From the NCBI GenBank assembly GCA_019925105.1, contig JAHGAU010000001.1, forward strand, positions 2,480,001 through 2,544,000: a stretch of DNA of 64,000 nt. The letters run 5' to 3'. Shown here piece after piece: positions 1-11,698 of this stretch. A program made the translations under genes and the position numbers. The notes beneath the pieces were generated by a model. The model saw only the letters and a program-made list of their open reading frames with translations, was not told the origin of the DNA and made no database searches. The stretch is from Niebla homalea. Lineage: Eukaryota; Ascomycota; Lecanoromycetes; Lecanorales; Ramalinaceae. Each line of letters opens with the position of its first letter. Positions within the stretch are counted from its first letter, which is position 1.

Positions 1-2540
1 AACTCCGAAGCCGTCTTGACATAAGCGTCATACATCTTCGCAACATTGACAACGTCTCCGGTTGAGCCGTGCAGGTAGGTGAGATGCTCAAAGAAGTTGG
101 CAATGAATGCTTCGTCTAGCCGGTCAGGTTGGACGTATTTTGCAGGCACTGAGGAGCCCAGTTGAGATCGATCAATTGTGCCAACAATCTGCTCGAATAC
201 TTGGCGTGCGTTGGGGAACTCCTGATACCCACCAGACACATCATCATCCTCATCCTTATCTACACGAGCGGCCGCGCGGATGAGGATGTTTTGGGTGGTG
301 ATTGTTGGCTTCAGCCCCCTGTCGAGCATCTTCTGATAGATGGAAAAGGCAGATCGGTAGGCCGTCTTTCCCTTGGTGCGAAGAAATCCCTCCATAATTG
401 CTCCATAATGTAGAACAGTAGGTTTTAACCCCAGTCTGGGCATAACCTTCTCAAGGATTTGGATTCCACTTTCCGGTAACTTCATAATACATAAGCAGGT
501 GATTAACGAAGAGTAGGTCCATGTATCATCTGGCACTGCGGCCTCACGCATTCGCGCGTGGAGAGTCTGAACCTTGCGAATGTCGCCCCGAAAAGCATAA
601 GCATTGATAAGCATATTCCACATGCGCGTGCGAGAGCCTAGCATTTCTGAAGCAAGAGATTCTTCAATGATCTCTTCAGCTTCAGTAAGACGGCCACTCT
701 TGATGTTCGCAAGCACCTGGAGGTTCAGCATGGTCACGGTTTTCTCAGCGCCGTTCTTTTGAGCCATCTCCAAAACAGCTTGTGATGCATCAAGATCCCC
801 TCGCCTACTGTACAGCAGCATGAGCGCAAAGTAGGATTCTTCATTAGGCTCGAATTTTTCTTGCTTTAATCTCTCGAACCATGCCCAAGCGTTCTCTGCA
901 TCGCCAACTCGAGAGAATGTTTTGATGATAAGGTTGTAACAAGCCAAATTAGGGACGCATCCATACCGATACTGAATGTCGGTCAAAGCCGAGATAGCTT
1001 TCTCTGGATCTGCCCTCCGATAGTGAACCGTAATGCATTGTTGGAATATCCTCAAATCTCTCGACCGTGGATGATCAGTGATGAAAAACCCGAGAATTTT
1101 GGCTACAGATGCAGCTTCACCAGCGCGTGCGAACGTGTGCATAAGCCGTTCGTATGTCATGTGATCAAGCTTGCCATATTGTGTCCGTAGACAGCCAAGC
1201 AGCTCGAAAGTTACGGTTGGGCTTTCGGATCGCAAATCTATGTCCAGAAGCTCTCTAAGCAAGCTTTGGTCGAACTTGACTCCAGGATTCGAGATCCAAG
1301 TGTCCCTGAAATCGTTCAGGGCTAGCTGCTGACAGTTGTGCTTACGAGATGAAATAAGTTGTTGTAGACCTAGATTGTGGAGTTCGCTTAATTTCGAGAC
1401 CTCTTCTCCCGTCTGCAATAGCTCTCTCGACATGTGGAGGAGAGACGATAAGTCTCCTGTGTCGGTACCATGACTGCCTGCCATCCTGAACGTTCGCTCC
1501 ATAAGTTCAACAGCAAGTCGACGCGCAGCCTTTATGTCTGTTGTGGTGTTCAGTTGCATTTCCTCGCTCATGACGTGTTTTGCGAATGAAATTACTCGCT
1601 TAAGCAGAAGTGGGTAGTTCAAAGCCTCAACACCAGCCCATATCCTCTCTTGAGTGTGGTAGAAGAATTGTGACTCCCAGAATGGGCGCAACAGCGCAAG
1701 AGCTATACTCCAATTCTCTTCAACGATCGCATGGCGAAGTATGGCAGCACCCCCTACAAGCGAACGAAGCTGGCGTAATCCCTCTTCGTGGATGGAGAGG
1801 GCGGTTCCTGGATCCTTGAGGCTCAAGGCTGCCCTTATAGCATAGTCGTAGTGAGTTACCTGGCGATGACCGATAGGAATAGCTTCAAAGAGGGCCAGTA
1901 GACGTTCTCGTCCAGCCTGATCGGGCGTACGAAATAGATATTGGAATAACTTGGCAAGTTCTTGAGCTGGAAGCACTCCGTGGAATTGCAATAGGTCCTG
2001 GTACAAACGCCAGACGCCATCACTTCGTTTGGGTTTTTCTGCGTTCAACATGAAGGAGATATCGTCTACGATTTTCCCCTGCTTTTGCTTTCCTTCGGAC
2101 TTTGCTGCCGGTGGGTTCTCGGCCTGAGCTAACATCCCTAGGCTCTGGCCACTGGCTATGAGGCGTTTGGCCGCAGATGTGAAAGCTCGCGTACGCTGCT
2201 GAGTCGTCTGAGCTGCTTGCTGATGCACTACCGTCGAACGCTTTAGACGTCGAATTTGAGCCAATGTCTGTATTGGGTACAGAAAGTCAAGGAAGATGTC
2301 TTGCATGCCACTCATAATGGTGGATTTCGAATTTGGAGTCGGCCTTGTGTTGGTACTGTCAGATGGGGAAGGCGTTTGTAGGAGCAAGATCCACCAAGCA
2401 GGCAGATTGATTGATCCTGCTCCATGAGACCAGAAGGTGGAGTGAAGATGGCGACAACTTCGAAACTCCCGGCTCCTTAAGTTGCCACGAAGGGCGCTTC
2501 GTCCGCCAAGATCGAGGCATCCCGCAAGCCTCTCTATCAT
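1..2540 (-). CDS. PPR-repeat protein, mitochondrial (Cya5-like), 3' end outside window
   Basis: An uninterrupted reading frame of 846 codons runs leftward from the ATG at 2540 and leaves the window without a stop, so the C-terminus is missing. The first ~35 residues are rich in Arg and Ser with few acids, as in a mitochondrial presequence. The C-terminal half consists of helical pairs typical of pentatricopeptide repeats, with the usual 'Y..LI..F...GD...A...F..M' spacing (for example around minus-strand positions 960-850 and 640-300). PPR proteins bind organellar RNA and act in its processing or translation. The arrangement recalls fungal translation regulators of the Neurospora Cya5 type, but that assignment is inferred from general appearance. 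It is transcribed divergently from SRP68. No intron is needed. Confidence 0.8.
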   Translation of the reverse strand, partial: MIERLAGCLDLGGRSALRGNLRSREFRSCRHLHSTFWSHGAGSINLPAWWILLLQTPSPSDSTNTRPTPNSKSTIMSGMQDIFLDFLYPIQTLAQIRRLKRSTVVHQQAAQTTQQRTRAFTSAAKRLIASGQSLGMLAQAENPPAAKSEGKQKQGKIVDDISFMLNAEKPKRSDGVWRLYQDLLQFHGVLPAQELAKLFQYLFRTPDQAGRERLLALFEAIPIGHRQVTHYDYAIRAALSLKDPGTALSIHEEGLRQLRSLVGGAAILRHAIVEENWSIALALLRPFWESQFFYHTQERIWAGVEALNYPLLLKRVISFAKHVMSEEMQLNTTTDIKAARRLAVELMERTFRMAGSHGTDTGDLSSLLHMSRELLQTGEEVSKLSELHNLGLQQLISSRKHNCQQLALNDFRDTWISNPGVKFDQSLLRELLDIDLRSESPTVTFELLGCLRTQYGKLDHMTYERLMHTFARAGEAASVAKILGFFITDHPRSRDLRIFQQCITVHYRRADPEKAISALTDIQYRYGCVPNLACYNLIIKTFSRVGDAENAWAWFERLKQEKFEPNEESYFALMLLYSRRGDLDASQAVLEMAQKNGAEKTVTMLNLQVLANIKSGRLTEAEEIIEESLASEMLGSRTRMWNMLINAYAFRGDIRKVQTLHARMREAAVPDDTWTYSSLITCLCIMKLPESGIQILEKVMPRLGLKPTVLHYGAIMEGFLRTKGKTAYRSAFSIYQKMLDRGLKPTITTQNILIRAAARVDKDEDDDVSGGYQEFPNARQVFEQIVGTIDRSQLGSSVPAKYVQPDRLDEAFIANFFEHLTYLHGSTGDVVNVAKMYDAYVKTASE

Positions 2541-2867
2541 TCCAATCCAGGACTCTCGCCTCCTATTTCCTCGTTCAATACTGAGAGCGGGATAGACTTG
2601 TGATCTACAGCATCTTGTATGAGCTGAAACGAGTACGGCGTCATGCCCAAGAAGTCTGAGCCTCAAGTGATTAATCAGAAAGGGTGTCGGACCATAAAGA
2701 CGTAGAGAGGAAAATCGTCAAATATCATCATTATGCCAAGAGCCGCATTCAGCCCTATGAATCTCTCCGCAAGCTCCACCTCGAATTCCTGCACAACTAC
2801 AACAACCTAGCTTTAATATATTTCCAGCAACCCCCAAACACCATCGTCAGCTTGAAATATAAAAAGG
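2541..2867. promoter_or_regulatory. Divergent promoter region between PPR gene and SRP68
   Basis: A 327-bp gap separates the two start codons. A short upstream reading frame of 20 codons begins at the ATG at 2643 on the plus strand and ends before the SRP68 start; it could act as a uORF. I see no convincing TATA box. Confidence 0.4.
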
Positions 2868-4789
2868 ATGGAAATCACACAGTTCATTAGCTCTCGTCGC
2901 GAGAGAGCATTACTAGACAGCGACTACAGCGCCTACCGGAAACAACTGACCAAGCGGCTTCTGATTGTCAGAAAGAAACTGCAATATACAACTTCCGCCA
3001 AGGGCAAGGGATATGCAGCGAAGCCTGCCGTAGAGGCAAAGGATATCAATCAAAATCATGAGTGTGTAGGAAATTGCCGTCGTATGGTTCGAGCTTTAAC
3101 TTGAATATTAGATATGTACACTTGCTTCTACTTTCAGCGGAAAGAGCTTGGGCCCAGGCGATGTACATGAGAGCAATGCACGGTGCAGAGAGCGGCAATC
3201 AAGAGATCACAGGCTCAACTAAGCGCCACATTGTTTCACGTATACGCAGAGCCAGCATTTTCGCCAGCCATCTGGTTGAGCTGCTCGGAGATCATCAAAC
3301 ATCTGGAGCGAACCCTGACGATCTCCTGGAGGCTCGCGCCTACTATGTATCACTCTGCGGTGCCATTGGCTTTGAGAAACAGCATTGGCAGGAATCCCTT
3401 CAGAACTACTGCGAGGCAAGACTCATCTACGGCGCATTGGCGAAAGCCTCTACCTCCAAACAAGGAGACCTCTTTCGGGACTTTCTCAGCTCGAGCATAG
3501 ATCCAAGCATACGATATGGGGCATATCAACTGAAAGTGCCACGGACCGCCTCAATAGAGGCTATCACAAGAGACCATGTCCGTCGAGATGACAACCAGCA
3601 TCTTCGAGAGGTATTTAAGCGGGATCCAGAGGCATTTCAGGACGCAACAAGTAGCCTTGACAAATCATCGACTGGAACTTCACTCGATGTTCCCAAAACT
3701 ATCCAATGGAGGTCAAGGACTGTCAAGCTTGAAGACGCTGCGACTGCACAGGCACTGGCAGCCGTATCGTCAGCTGAAGGTGGACTGGCAGCAAAACTGT
3801 CATCGCAATCGGACGATAGCCCAAAAGTAAAAGCTGCAGCTTTCGATGCCGTCCTCCTACCTAGCCAAGACGCTGTTGATGCTACCAAAACAGCCATAGA
3901 TGAACTATCTGCAGATGGTGTGCCGCAAAGTGATCCCAGGATGCAATCACTGCAGATTACCCGCACTGCGGTCAATTATGCTCTCGTGGGATGGAGGGTC
4001 GGCAGGAATCGTGTGCTTTGTGGGGAAGCTGATGGGGCCCTTCTTCAACCCTTGGGCCCTAGGAAGTCCAAACTCAAGCAAACAGACGAGACGCAGCAGG
4101 CGACCCCTGCACCGGCAGAAAGCACCAGCCACCAACTGAAACGTCTCAGAGAGAGGGTAGTCCTCTATGATGCGACTTTGCAAAGTCTGGACTCGGTCAA
4201 GTACCTTCCTGGTGTTGCACCGGACCAATCCTTTTTGAAAGAGCTGGACAGCAAATCTTCATATTTCAAAGCCTTACGGTGTATAGCAATTGCTCGCTCA
4301 TACAAGTTGCTTGGGGATGTGAAGAGCGCGCTTGCTCTACTTGCTCGAGCGCAAGAGCACACTTCTCACATTTCTGCTTCAGCAAGTTCTTCAAGCGATG
4401 CGAACCAACCACTCAATCTCGAGGTCACAGCTGGTCAGATAAGCAGACTCAAAACTCTTTTGCTAGGGCTACTGACCGAGCATCGCGCCCTGGTGGCATT
4501 GCGAGATTCTTCCAAAGCGGCAAACAAAGGCAGTGTGGCGTATGAACAGCCTTTGATACAGGGACTTGATAAATACCCCGGTGACGCTGTCAGTCTTGAA
4601 AACCTCGTCACCTATCCGCCTAAGGTGAAGCCGATCCCCGTGAAACCTATCTTCCTAGATGTGGCCTATAATTACATCGAATATCCCGGACGAATGAAGA
4701 AAGTCCCGGATGATACAGCTTCAGCCAATGGGGTTTCTGAAGTGGGCAAAAAGGAGGCGAAGAAGGGGTGGTTCGGTTTCAGCCGGTGA
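2868..4789 (+). CDS. SRP68: Signal recognition particle subunit SRP68
   Basis: Two exons (2868-3061 and 3112-4789) with a 50-bp intron give 623 residues. SRP68 binds the SRP RNA and pairs with SRP72 in the cytosolic particle that delivers ribosomes with signal-bearing nascent chains to the ER. The N-terminal region has the family's basic helical RNA-binding segment, and the exon junction restores the conserved 'YVHLLLLSAERAW' stretch, which is why this splice was chosen over the two nearby GT sites. The C-terminal part keeps 'VKPIPVKPIFLDVAYNYIEYP' and ends in the short aromatic tail (GWFGFSR) I associate with fungal SRP68. The length is normal for the family. It converges on SEC62, the stops being 166 bp apart. 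Confidence 0.93.
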
Positions 4790-4955
4790 AGACTTTGTAC
4801 TCAAATCGCTGATATAGAGCGATATTCACGACTTACGAGATCCCTCGCTTTCATGATAAGAGGGACTTGACAAACAATGTTTGGCGATCGCAGAAAGTCT
4901 GGGCATTATGTGTCCTCGGCAAATGCCTTGACAGGCTTCAAATGATGAATTGATA

Positions 4956-6260
4956 CTATTCGTCGACTTCCTCAACCCTAGGAGCCGCATGTGCACTCTT
5001 GACCCTCTCGACGCCAGTTGCCGTTGCTGAAGGTGCTGAAGTTTCTGAAGCGCTACTTATACCTTTCTTACTCTTACCTGCGTCAGATTTGGCATCACCT
5101 CCAGATTTCTTTGCTTTCTTTGCCTTCTTTCCCTTTTCCTATCGATAAGTCGTTGATCAGCTTCGTGACATTGGGGCGAACAGGATGAAGCACTGAGCGA
5201 CTCACCTCTTGCCATGCCCATACGGGCCTAAAACTGTCAAAGAACCCCACATCTTCGAAAAGATTCGGATATAGCCAAAACCCTCTGGGCATCGAAACCA
5301 CCGTAACGCAGAAGAGAATCAAACGGAAGATAGCCATGACGAAGAACAGCCCCACAAGGCCGAGGAACGCCATACTCAGATACCAGACCCCCAATCTCAG
5401 CTTGATTGGCCACAGAGGAAACATGACCACGGTCATGATGGCGAGGAGTGCGCCTGCCGCGTACAGCTTCATGCGCCATTGTGGCCCATCGTAGAGCCAG
5501 ACGTAGTGCAGCATCTCGGAAATATCCTGCTGCTGCTCGATCTTGACGGTCCATAAGCCCTTGACTCGTTTGGGTGCTTTTGCATGATTATGGCCTTCGT
5601 GCGGATCCATTTTGGAAACACGGAGGGCGAGGAGGGAGAGGGGGAGGAGTTTGAAGGTTTCGCCAGCTTCTTGCGGGGAGGTTGGGGGCTTTGGCAGGAG
5701 AGGGTTCTTCTTCTGTGCTGTGGTATAGGCGGGTGATTGCAGAGCACGCAGGGCACGCTTGACTATTAAATTGTGACACATCAGTCGAAGATCCTACAGA
5801 CCCGAACAATGGGCGACAAGGGCGTCTCACTTTTGAACATATCCTTTCTCTGTCCATTCAGTATACAAGTCCTCGTCTTCAGATCCTGACTCCTCAACCA
5901 CTTCGCCAACGCCAGCGCCTTCGGATCCGGTGCGCCCGGTGTTATAGGAACCTGCTGTCCCTGCCCACCTTGAACTTGCGGTTGGCCCGGTTGGGCGACC
6001 TGTCCATTCTGCTGCTGCTGCTGCGCTGCCATGCGCTGTTGCATCTGATGTTGCTCCCATGCCTGTTTCTTGATCTTGTTTATATACTGATCGAGCGGAA
6101 GGCCCGCCTTTTGCGCTTCTTCTTCAAGTGCTTTCCTTTGTTGCTCCTGGAATTCTCGTGGAGTGATGCCGCGCTTTTGGGCTTCTATGGCGACCTGTTG
6201 TTGCATTTGGGCGATTTGTTGTGGGGAGGGTCCCGCTTGGGGATTAACGGGAGAAGTCAT
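4956..6260 (-). CDS. SEC62: ER protein-translocation protein SEC62
   Basis: Three exons (6260-5831, 5762-5206 and 5138-4956, minus strand) separated by introns of 68 and 67 bp encode 389 residues. SEC62 sits in the ER membrane beside the Sec61 channel and with Sec63 serves post-translational import of SRP-independent precursors. The N-terminal cytosolic part contains a Gln-rich linker followed by 'ALAKWLRSQDLKTRTCILNGQ'-type sequence that leads across the first splice to 'KDMFKIKRALRALQSPAY', a family hallmark. Two hydrophobic segments lie at about residues 230-280 (starting 'LLAIMTVVMFPLWPIKLRL'), and then 'MPRGFWLYPNLFEDVGFFDS'. The C-terminus is Lys-rich, then acidic. I use the ATG at 6260. 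Confidence 0.93.
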
Positions 6261-6725
6261 ATCTGCAGTCGCTCCTGACAGATGATATAATGAAGGACAA
6301 GTCACAGAGAGGCGGTGCAAAGCCAGGGACAAGGGAGAAAGACATCTGGCGTCAAGTCATCTCCCAAAAAGTTTTGGCTATTTCCGCAGTCTTATCTCCC
6401 GCCAATCGCAAGGAATTGTTTGAGGAACTTCCAGTTGCGCTTCATGTCCTCCCAAGTGTCCGTATCTCAACTCTACATCACGCCCGATCCAAGAAGCTCC
6501 GGTGAAGGTAATAGCAAGCTTCCGAGGAGTCTTGTCGAGCTATCTGTGAACGTTATCTTGCAATGGGGCTGTCACACCTCTTTTCTCGCTCACCAAGGTG
6601 CGCAGCTTTGGACTACCCATAGAACAATCGCAAGTAGAAGAGGATATCCTAGACGCAATCGCCAGGGCATTTGAAAAGTCTTTCAGCCTTTAAGCTCTAA
6701 TACCGAACAATCTCTTTACCACACC
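6261..6725. other. SEC62-VPS52 intergenic interval with a possible small spliced gene
   Basis: This divergent interval is 465 bp long. On the plus strand, a short segment (about 6435-6507) joined through a GTAATA donor at 6508 and a CAAG acceptor near 6598 to 6599-6692 gives a continuous frame that ends 'DAIARAFEKSFSL' before TAA. The residues look coding, but I do not recognise the protein and cannot place its start. It may also be only leader sequence for VPS52. Confidence 0.25.
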
Positions 6726-8947
6726 ATGTACTCACCGCGTTTCACACCCTCTTCCCCGCCTTTGAACGGGCAGCCTCGCTCGACCTCTGTATCCTCCACC
6801 GCTCCACGACATCCCTCGAACCTGGGACCGAACGCAAACGGCAACCCGAGGTCTCAATTTAGTCCACGCGCGTCTTCCTTGAACGTATCAGCCAAGTTCA
6901 ACTCATCAAATACCAACTTGAACTCTCCGAGATACATTGGTGCGGGAAGTGCCTTGCGGCAGGAACTTCTACCTGCCTCTGATGCGAGAGACCCAATAAA
7001 GACTCTTGAACATATCGTTGGGCAAGCTTTGCCTGACCATCCAAAAGCAGATCTGGTCGATGACAGGCCCAACATCCTGGTCCATGATATTGATTTTAGG
7101 AACCTGGGCTTGGATGAATTTGCTGCTGGGTCAGAAATTGGAGAAGATGAGGAGGGTCAGGATCATGTTCAGCCTGTAGAACAATGTGAGTACGTATCTC
7201 CGATTGAAGATTCTTTTGAGCTATTACTTAAGGATATAGATGAACAAGACAGAGCAAAATTTGAGGATTTGCACGACTCAATTGCGGTACGCTGCAGTAT
7301 GTTTCTTTCTTTATAAAGGCACTCATGTTTTCAGGCTTGCGATGATGTCTTGAGATCTGTGGAAAGCTCTCTCGCCAACTTTCAGAAGGATTTGGGGATG
7401 GTATCCGCTGAGATTGAGACTCTTCAAAAACGCTCCAATTCGTTGAACACCAAATTAGAAAATCGAAAAGTTGTCGAAAAGCTTTTAGGTCCAGCAGTCG
7501 AGAAAGTCTCAATCTCCCCAACGATGATTAGGAAGGTCGCAGAAGGAAATATTGACCCCGAATGGATCAGCGCCCTCGCCGTGGTGGAGAACAGGTCAAA
7601 GGCCATTGAGCAAGAAAGCAAGACCGCTGGAGGCATGAAGGCTATGTCGGACATCAAGCCCATTCTAGATGACCTGATTAATATTGTAAGGCTACCAGAA
7701 AATGGAGGAGAAGCCTGCTGACCGGTCGAACCAAGGCAATTGAGAAGATCCGGGATTTCTTCGTTTCTCAAATCAAAGCTTTGAGGTCCCCCAATATTAA
7801 TGCACAGGTGATACAGCAACGAGGTTTCCTTGCACACAAGGATCTGTATGCATTCATGTCGATGCACCAACCTCAATTGGCAGAGGAATTGGCACAAGCA
7901 TACAGTCACACGATGCGGTGGTACTACTTGAGCAGCTTCACACGATACATGCAATCGCTTGAAAGAATCCCAGTGTACAGCATCGATAAGTCAGAAGCTC
8001 TAGGGTTTGAACCAGTCACGCAAAGAGCGCCTCTGACAGGCTCTGCCGGTCCCCCCAAAGCTTCTAATCCCTTAAGCTTGGGTCGTCGACTCGATGTTCT
8101 CACTCGCCCAAACCAGTCTGCTATACCATCCCACATAGCAAGCGACGCGAAGGCAGCCACGCACCTTGAGACGCCCTTTCATGCATTTACGACTGCGCTG
8201 ACAGATAACGCGTCAGCTGAGTATGCTTTCCTCACCTCCTTCTTTCCCAGTACTATGGGCTTCTCCGCGATTTCACGGACGTTCAATCACATCTTTTCAT
8301 CGACCTTCGACCTTGGCCATTCATTCACGAGGCACTTGATCGAAAACTCTTTCGATTGTCTGGGTCTCCTGCTTTGTGTGCGTATCACCCAACATCATGC
8401 CTTTTCCTTACAACGCCGGAAGTGTCCCGTCGCAGATGGATGGATCAATGGCACGAACATGCTGCTGTGGCCAAGATTGCAGGTGGGCATGGACGCACAA
8501 ATCGAATCGGTCAAGAAGGCAACAACAGCTGCCAGTTCGGGATCCCGAGCAACGTTGTCCCTTGCTGGAAGCAAGTCAGACGATGGCAAGGGCTCAACGG
8601 CGCCGCATCCCTTGACTCAGCGATTCGCCCAGCTGCTGCAAGGCATTCTAGCATTGAGCAACAATGATGTTGGTGCAACTCAGGGCTTTGCATCCGCATT
8701 TGCAGCCGACCCTGCCGCCAAAAGGTCAGACTCGGAACCTGTCGGCCGCTCACTTGATCGACTGAGGAATGAGGTCGAGGCATTCCTCGCAAAGCTCGCT
8801 AAGGGGTTGAGTCAAGGCAGGAGGGATAGGTTTCTCGCCAACAATTACAGCTTGATATTGACTATCATTGGTGATACTGGTGGCAGTCTTGCTAGAGAGC
8901 AAAGGGAATGGTTTGAGGAGAAGAAGGAAAGCGTTGGTGGAAGCTAA
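6726..8947 (+). CDS. VPS52: GARP/EARP tethering complex subunit VPS52
   Basis: Three exons (6726-7286, 7335-7685 and 7736-8947) with introns of 48 and 50 bp give 707 residues. VPS52 is a core coiled-coil subunit of the GARP complex, which tethers endosome-derived vesicles at the trans-Golgi. The first ~90 residues are Ser/Pro/Asn-rich and disordered. The conserved region starts at 'FELLLKDIDEQDRAKFEDLH', crosses the first splice into 'ACDDVLRSVESSLANFQKDL', and includes the hallmark 'LENRKVVEKLLGP'. After the second splice come 'SQIKALRSPNINAQVIQQRG' and 'KDLYAFM', and later 'FDCLGLLLCVRITQHHAF'. The second intron has a weak pyrimidine tract, so its exact acceptor (7735) is the least certain point of the model. 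Confidence 0.92.
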
Positions 8948-9570
8948 GGCTCATTGACCCCAAGAGCAGATTATCGTATGGTATCTTGCAGTCAGGGTGA
9001 TGGAGCACTGGCAATCTAGTGACACCACGTGGCTTCTTCGTACCCTGTCAGTGAATGAAGGAAGCGTGAATTCCAAAACTGATTCACATGGCAAATGGCC
9101 TTTGGTTGATAGAGAATGCATTGTGTACACGAGCTCCCGCCAAACAGGGTATCTTCGGACCAGGGGGGTTCACTTTCGAAGTTAATGTACGTTTGGAACA
9201 GCGATACCCATCAAGAATCTTCCGTCATGCCTTTACACGCTATGTGCAATTGAGATGGATTTGGAAGTGTAGTGGAGAAGCACCAGAAGCGGGGCGGAGA
9301 TGGTGCGGCGCTTTGGTTGGGCGCGTCCTGCGCGTCTCCTCCCAGCCGTCAAATTCGATGACCGTGTCTGCGACCTCTTCATACACCCTGGTACACTCCC
9401 CACGACTCCCATTTCCGCTTCTCGATTCGTTATCATGATCCTTGCCAGTCTCTTACTCCATTGACAATGGCCACTTAGGTCAATGTCTGAGCAGAGGCTC
9501 TGTCCCTTCCAATATCAAGGTTGTGTTTGCCCAGGCCTCTGCAGAATCCCGGAAGACATATCCCTACAAT
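8948..9570. other. Intergenic, no gene seen
   Basis: This interval lies between the VPS52 stop and the first ATG of the FHA gene. Only short overlapping frames without family resemblance occur here; it presumably holds the VPS52 3' UTR and the FHA gene promoter and leader. The FHA frame stays open upstream to 9442 but without an ATG. Confidence 0.5.
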
Positions 9571-11312
9571 ATGGCTTCTCCTTCTCGACAGGCGCCCTTC
9601 CAAGTGTCTCCCGTGGCTGGCCAAAAGAGACCTGCTCCCTCACTCCTTCCTGCCTTTGAGCCATTGTCCGCTTCACCCAAGCTACCGCGCCCAATTGCCC
9701 GATTGCCCAACGCGTCGCCCTCGAAAAATAGGTTGAAGGGTCTCTCCCAAACTTACCTTCCTTCTGCTGCTACCTCAGAGACCTACATACCAACATCTTC
9801 TCCGCCACGTCCTAGTCATACGCGTCGACTTGGCTTACAACGAACCATCTCCGCCCTCTCTGAACGGGCCCCACTTGCAACGGTACCTTCAATTGAACTA
9901 GACGAGCATGGCGAGCCCACGCTCATGGGTCGATCGAGCAATTCCTCTCATTATCAGTTGTCCACTAACAAGCTAATCTCCCGCATCCACGTCCGCGTCT
10001 TCTACATTGCTGCCACGGCCACCGATCCCAAGAAGGTCCAGATTGAATGCACGGGTTGGAACGGTGTCAAGGTGCATTGCCAGGGCAAGGCGTGGGATCT
10101 GTTCAAGGGCGACACCTTCACATCGGAGACGGAAGATGCGGAGATCATGGTCGACGTTCAGGATGCCCGTGTCCTGCTTCAATGGCCACGGAGCAAGGAG
10201 GAATTGAAGGTTTTGACGCCTACGGATTCAGAGGGGGTGGGGACGCCTTGGGATAGCGAGAACTCACCGTCGAGGCGAGCAGCTGCGGGGGATAGTGTGA
10301 GGAGTAGGGTGGGAGGAGCACAAACGAGTCCGCTCCGCCACCAGTATAGCCCTCGGTCGCCCGTGTCGCCGTCCCCTGCCGTGCCGGCGTTATCGATTAC
10401 AGGGTCAGGACACATGGCGTCGAGCGCACCGGTGTCTGTCCCTGTACAAATATACGAGGACGAGCCGGCGCAGGAAGCGCTGGGGGGAGATGCCACGCAG
10501 CCTACACAAACGACGTTTATCTCGTCACAACCACTTCATGGGGATGTCAAGGACCGTTTTGCTACGGAGCCTGACTCATTTTCTGATAATGATGAGGAGA
10601 ACGATCCCATCGTGCATTCTTTCGGACCTTTTGGAGCCAATCTCACTGGCCGAATGGAGTCATTTATGTCGAGTGTCTCTCCGGAGGTCCGCCGCCGAGC
10701 TTTGCAGCCTCTGAAGGAGGAGAGCGTGTCGCCCCAGCGTCAAAGTCAGACATGCATTGGTCCCTCGCCAAAGCGACGTCGCCTTGCCTCGTCACTAGAG
10801 GCTACATCTCCTGCTATCAAAGCCAATGTGCAAAGTAAGGGCTCTGGGAATGGAAAAGACAACGACATAGTCAACTTCGCTATCAATCACCTCCTTTACT
10901 CTCAGCTCAGCGCCACGCCGCTTTCAACGCTTCTCCAGCACGTCCGCGCTCACCTGAAAGCCTATCCACACAGTGGTGATCCTACTGCCGATGATGGCGA
11001 GGAGTATTCTTCAGCATCCCTGCAGCAGGTGCTGCAGTCCATCTCATGCATTGGCACGGTCCAGCGTGAGGGCAAGGACGCCGCTGGCAAGCAGCTGGAG
11101 AGCGAGTTCTACTACATGCCAGAGCGGGATGACGATCCCTCGAGGCGGGAAGTTGTGCTGGACATGGGGATTGGAGGGAGGGGGCTGCGGAATTGTAGGA
11201 AAAGCCACAAGGTGAGTCTTTCGGTCGAGGAGGACTTTGAGCTGGGTTGCTCTTCTACTTAGGAACACTAATGATGTGGATGCAGCAATACTACTGGCGC
11301 AAGCCGAAGTAG
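9571..11312 (+). CDS. FHA-domain protein, Tos4/Plm2-like
   Basis: Two exons (9571-11211 and 11286-11312) encode 555 residues; the last exon has only eight codons plus the stop. After a Ser/Pro-rich N-terminus, residues ~110-205 form a forkhead-associated domain: 'ISRIHVRVFYIA', then 'GWNGVKVHCQGKAWDLFKGD' and 'VDVQDARVLLQWP'. FHA domains bind phosphothreonine, and the yeast relatives Tos4 and Plm2 are chromatin-bound proteins of the G1/S and DNA-damage programmes. The middle is long and disordered with many SP sites. A second conserved block (about residues 430-555, starting 'DIVNFAINHLLYSQLSATPL') resembles a small winged-helix-like tail and finishes 'QYYWRKPK' only if the terminal intron is removed. 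The start is the first ATG in the frame. Confidence 0.8.
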
Positions 11313-11698
11313 GGGGGTAGTCGACATTCGACCATGTCGCTGCAATGAGGCTTTTCTTTGAGTTGGTGGTGAGGAGCAGTAGAGATCTCGCCTCTGGCTC
11401 CTTGGGACAGATCGATTGACTGGTATGGGTAAACTCGTCTGCGTGCTTTCGAGAATTGTAAGTGCGGGAGTGGATCTTCTTGTACCCATTTTGAGCGTGC
11501 ATTGTATGCATAGCGAAGGAGCAGGTATTTTCTGTGACCATGGTCCTGTCTATATGCCTTTTGTATGCATAGACAGGGGCCATCTCCCTCATCAAAGGAT
11601 GATAGAAAGGATAGTGAAAATCAAATGTGCAGCAATATCAAAGTCTCTCAGTAAGACCTCTTGATTCCTAAGGCACCTAAGCTCACTAACATAGTCAA
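11313..11698. other. Convergent 3' intergenic interval
   Basis: This 386-bp stretch lies between the stop codons of the FHA gene (plus) and SPO7 (minus). I see no credible coding sequence in it; it should hold both 3' UTRs. Confidence 0.5.

Noticed and set aside
7190..7250. A GTGAGT-like donor inside VPS52 exon 1
   Set aside because: Reading through keeps the conserved 'FELLLKDIDEQDRAKFEDLH' block intact; splicing there would remove part of it.
11044..11595. 183-codon minus-strand frame over the end of the FHA gene
   Set aside because: It has no family features and overlaps the conserved C-terminal block of the FHA protein on the other strand.
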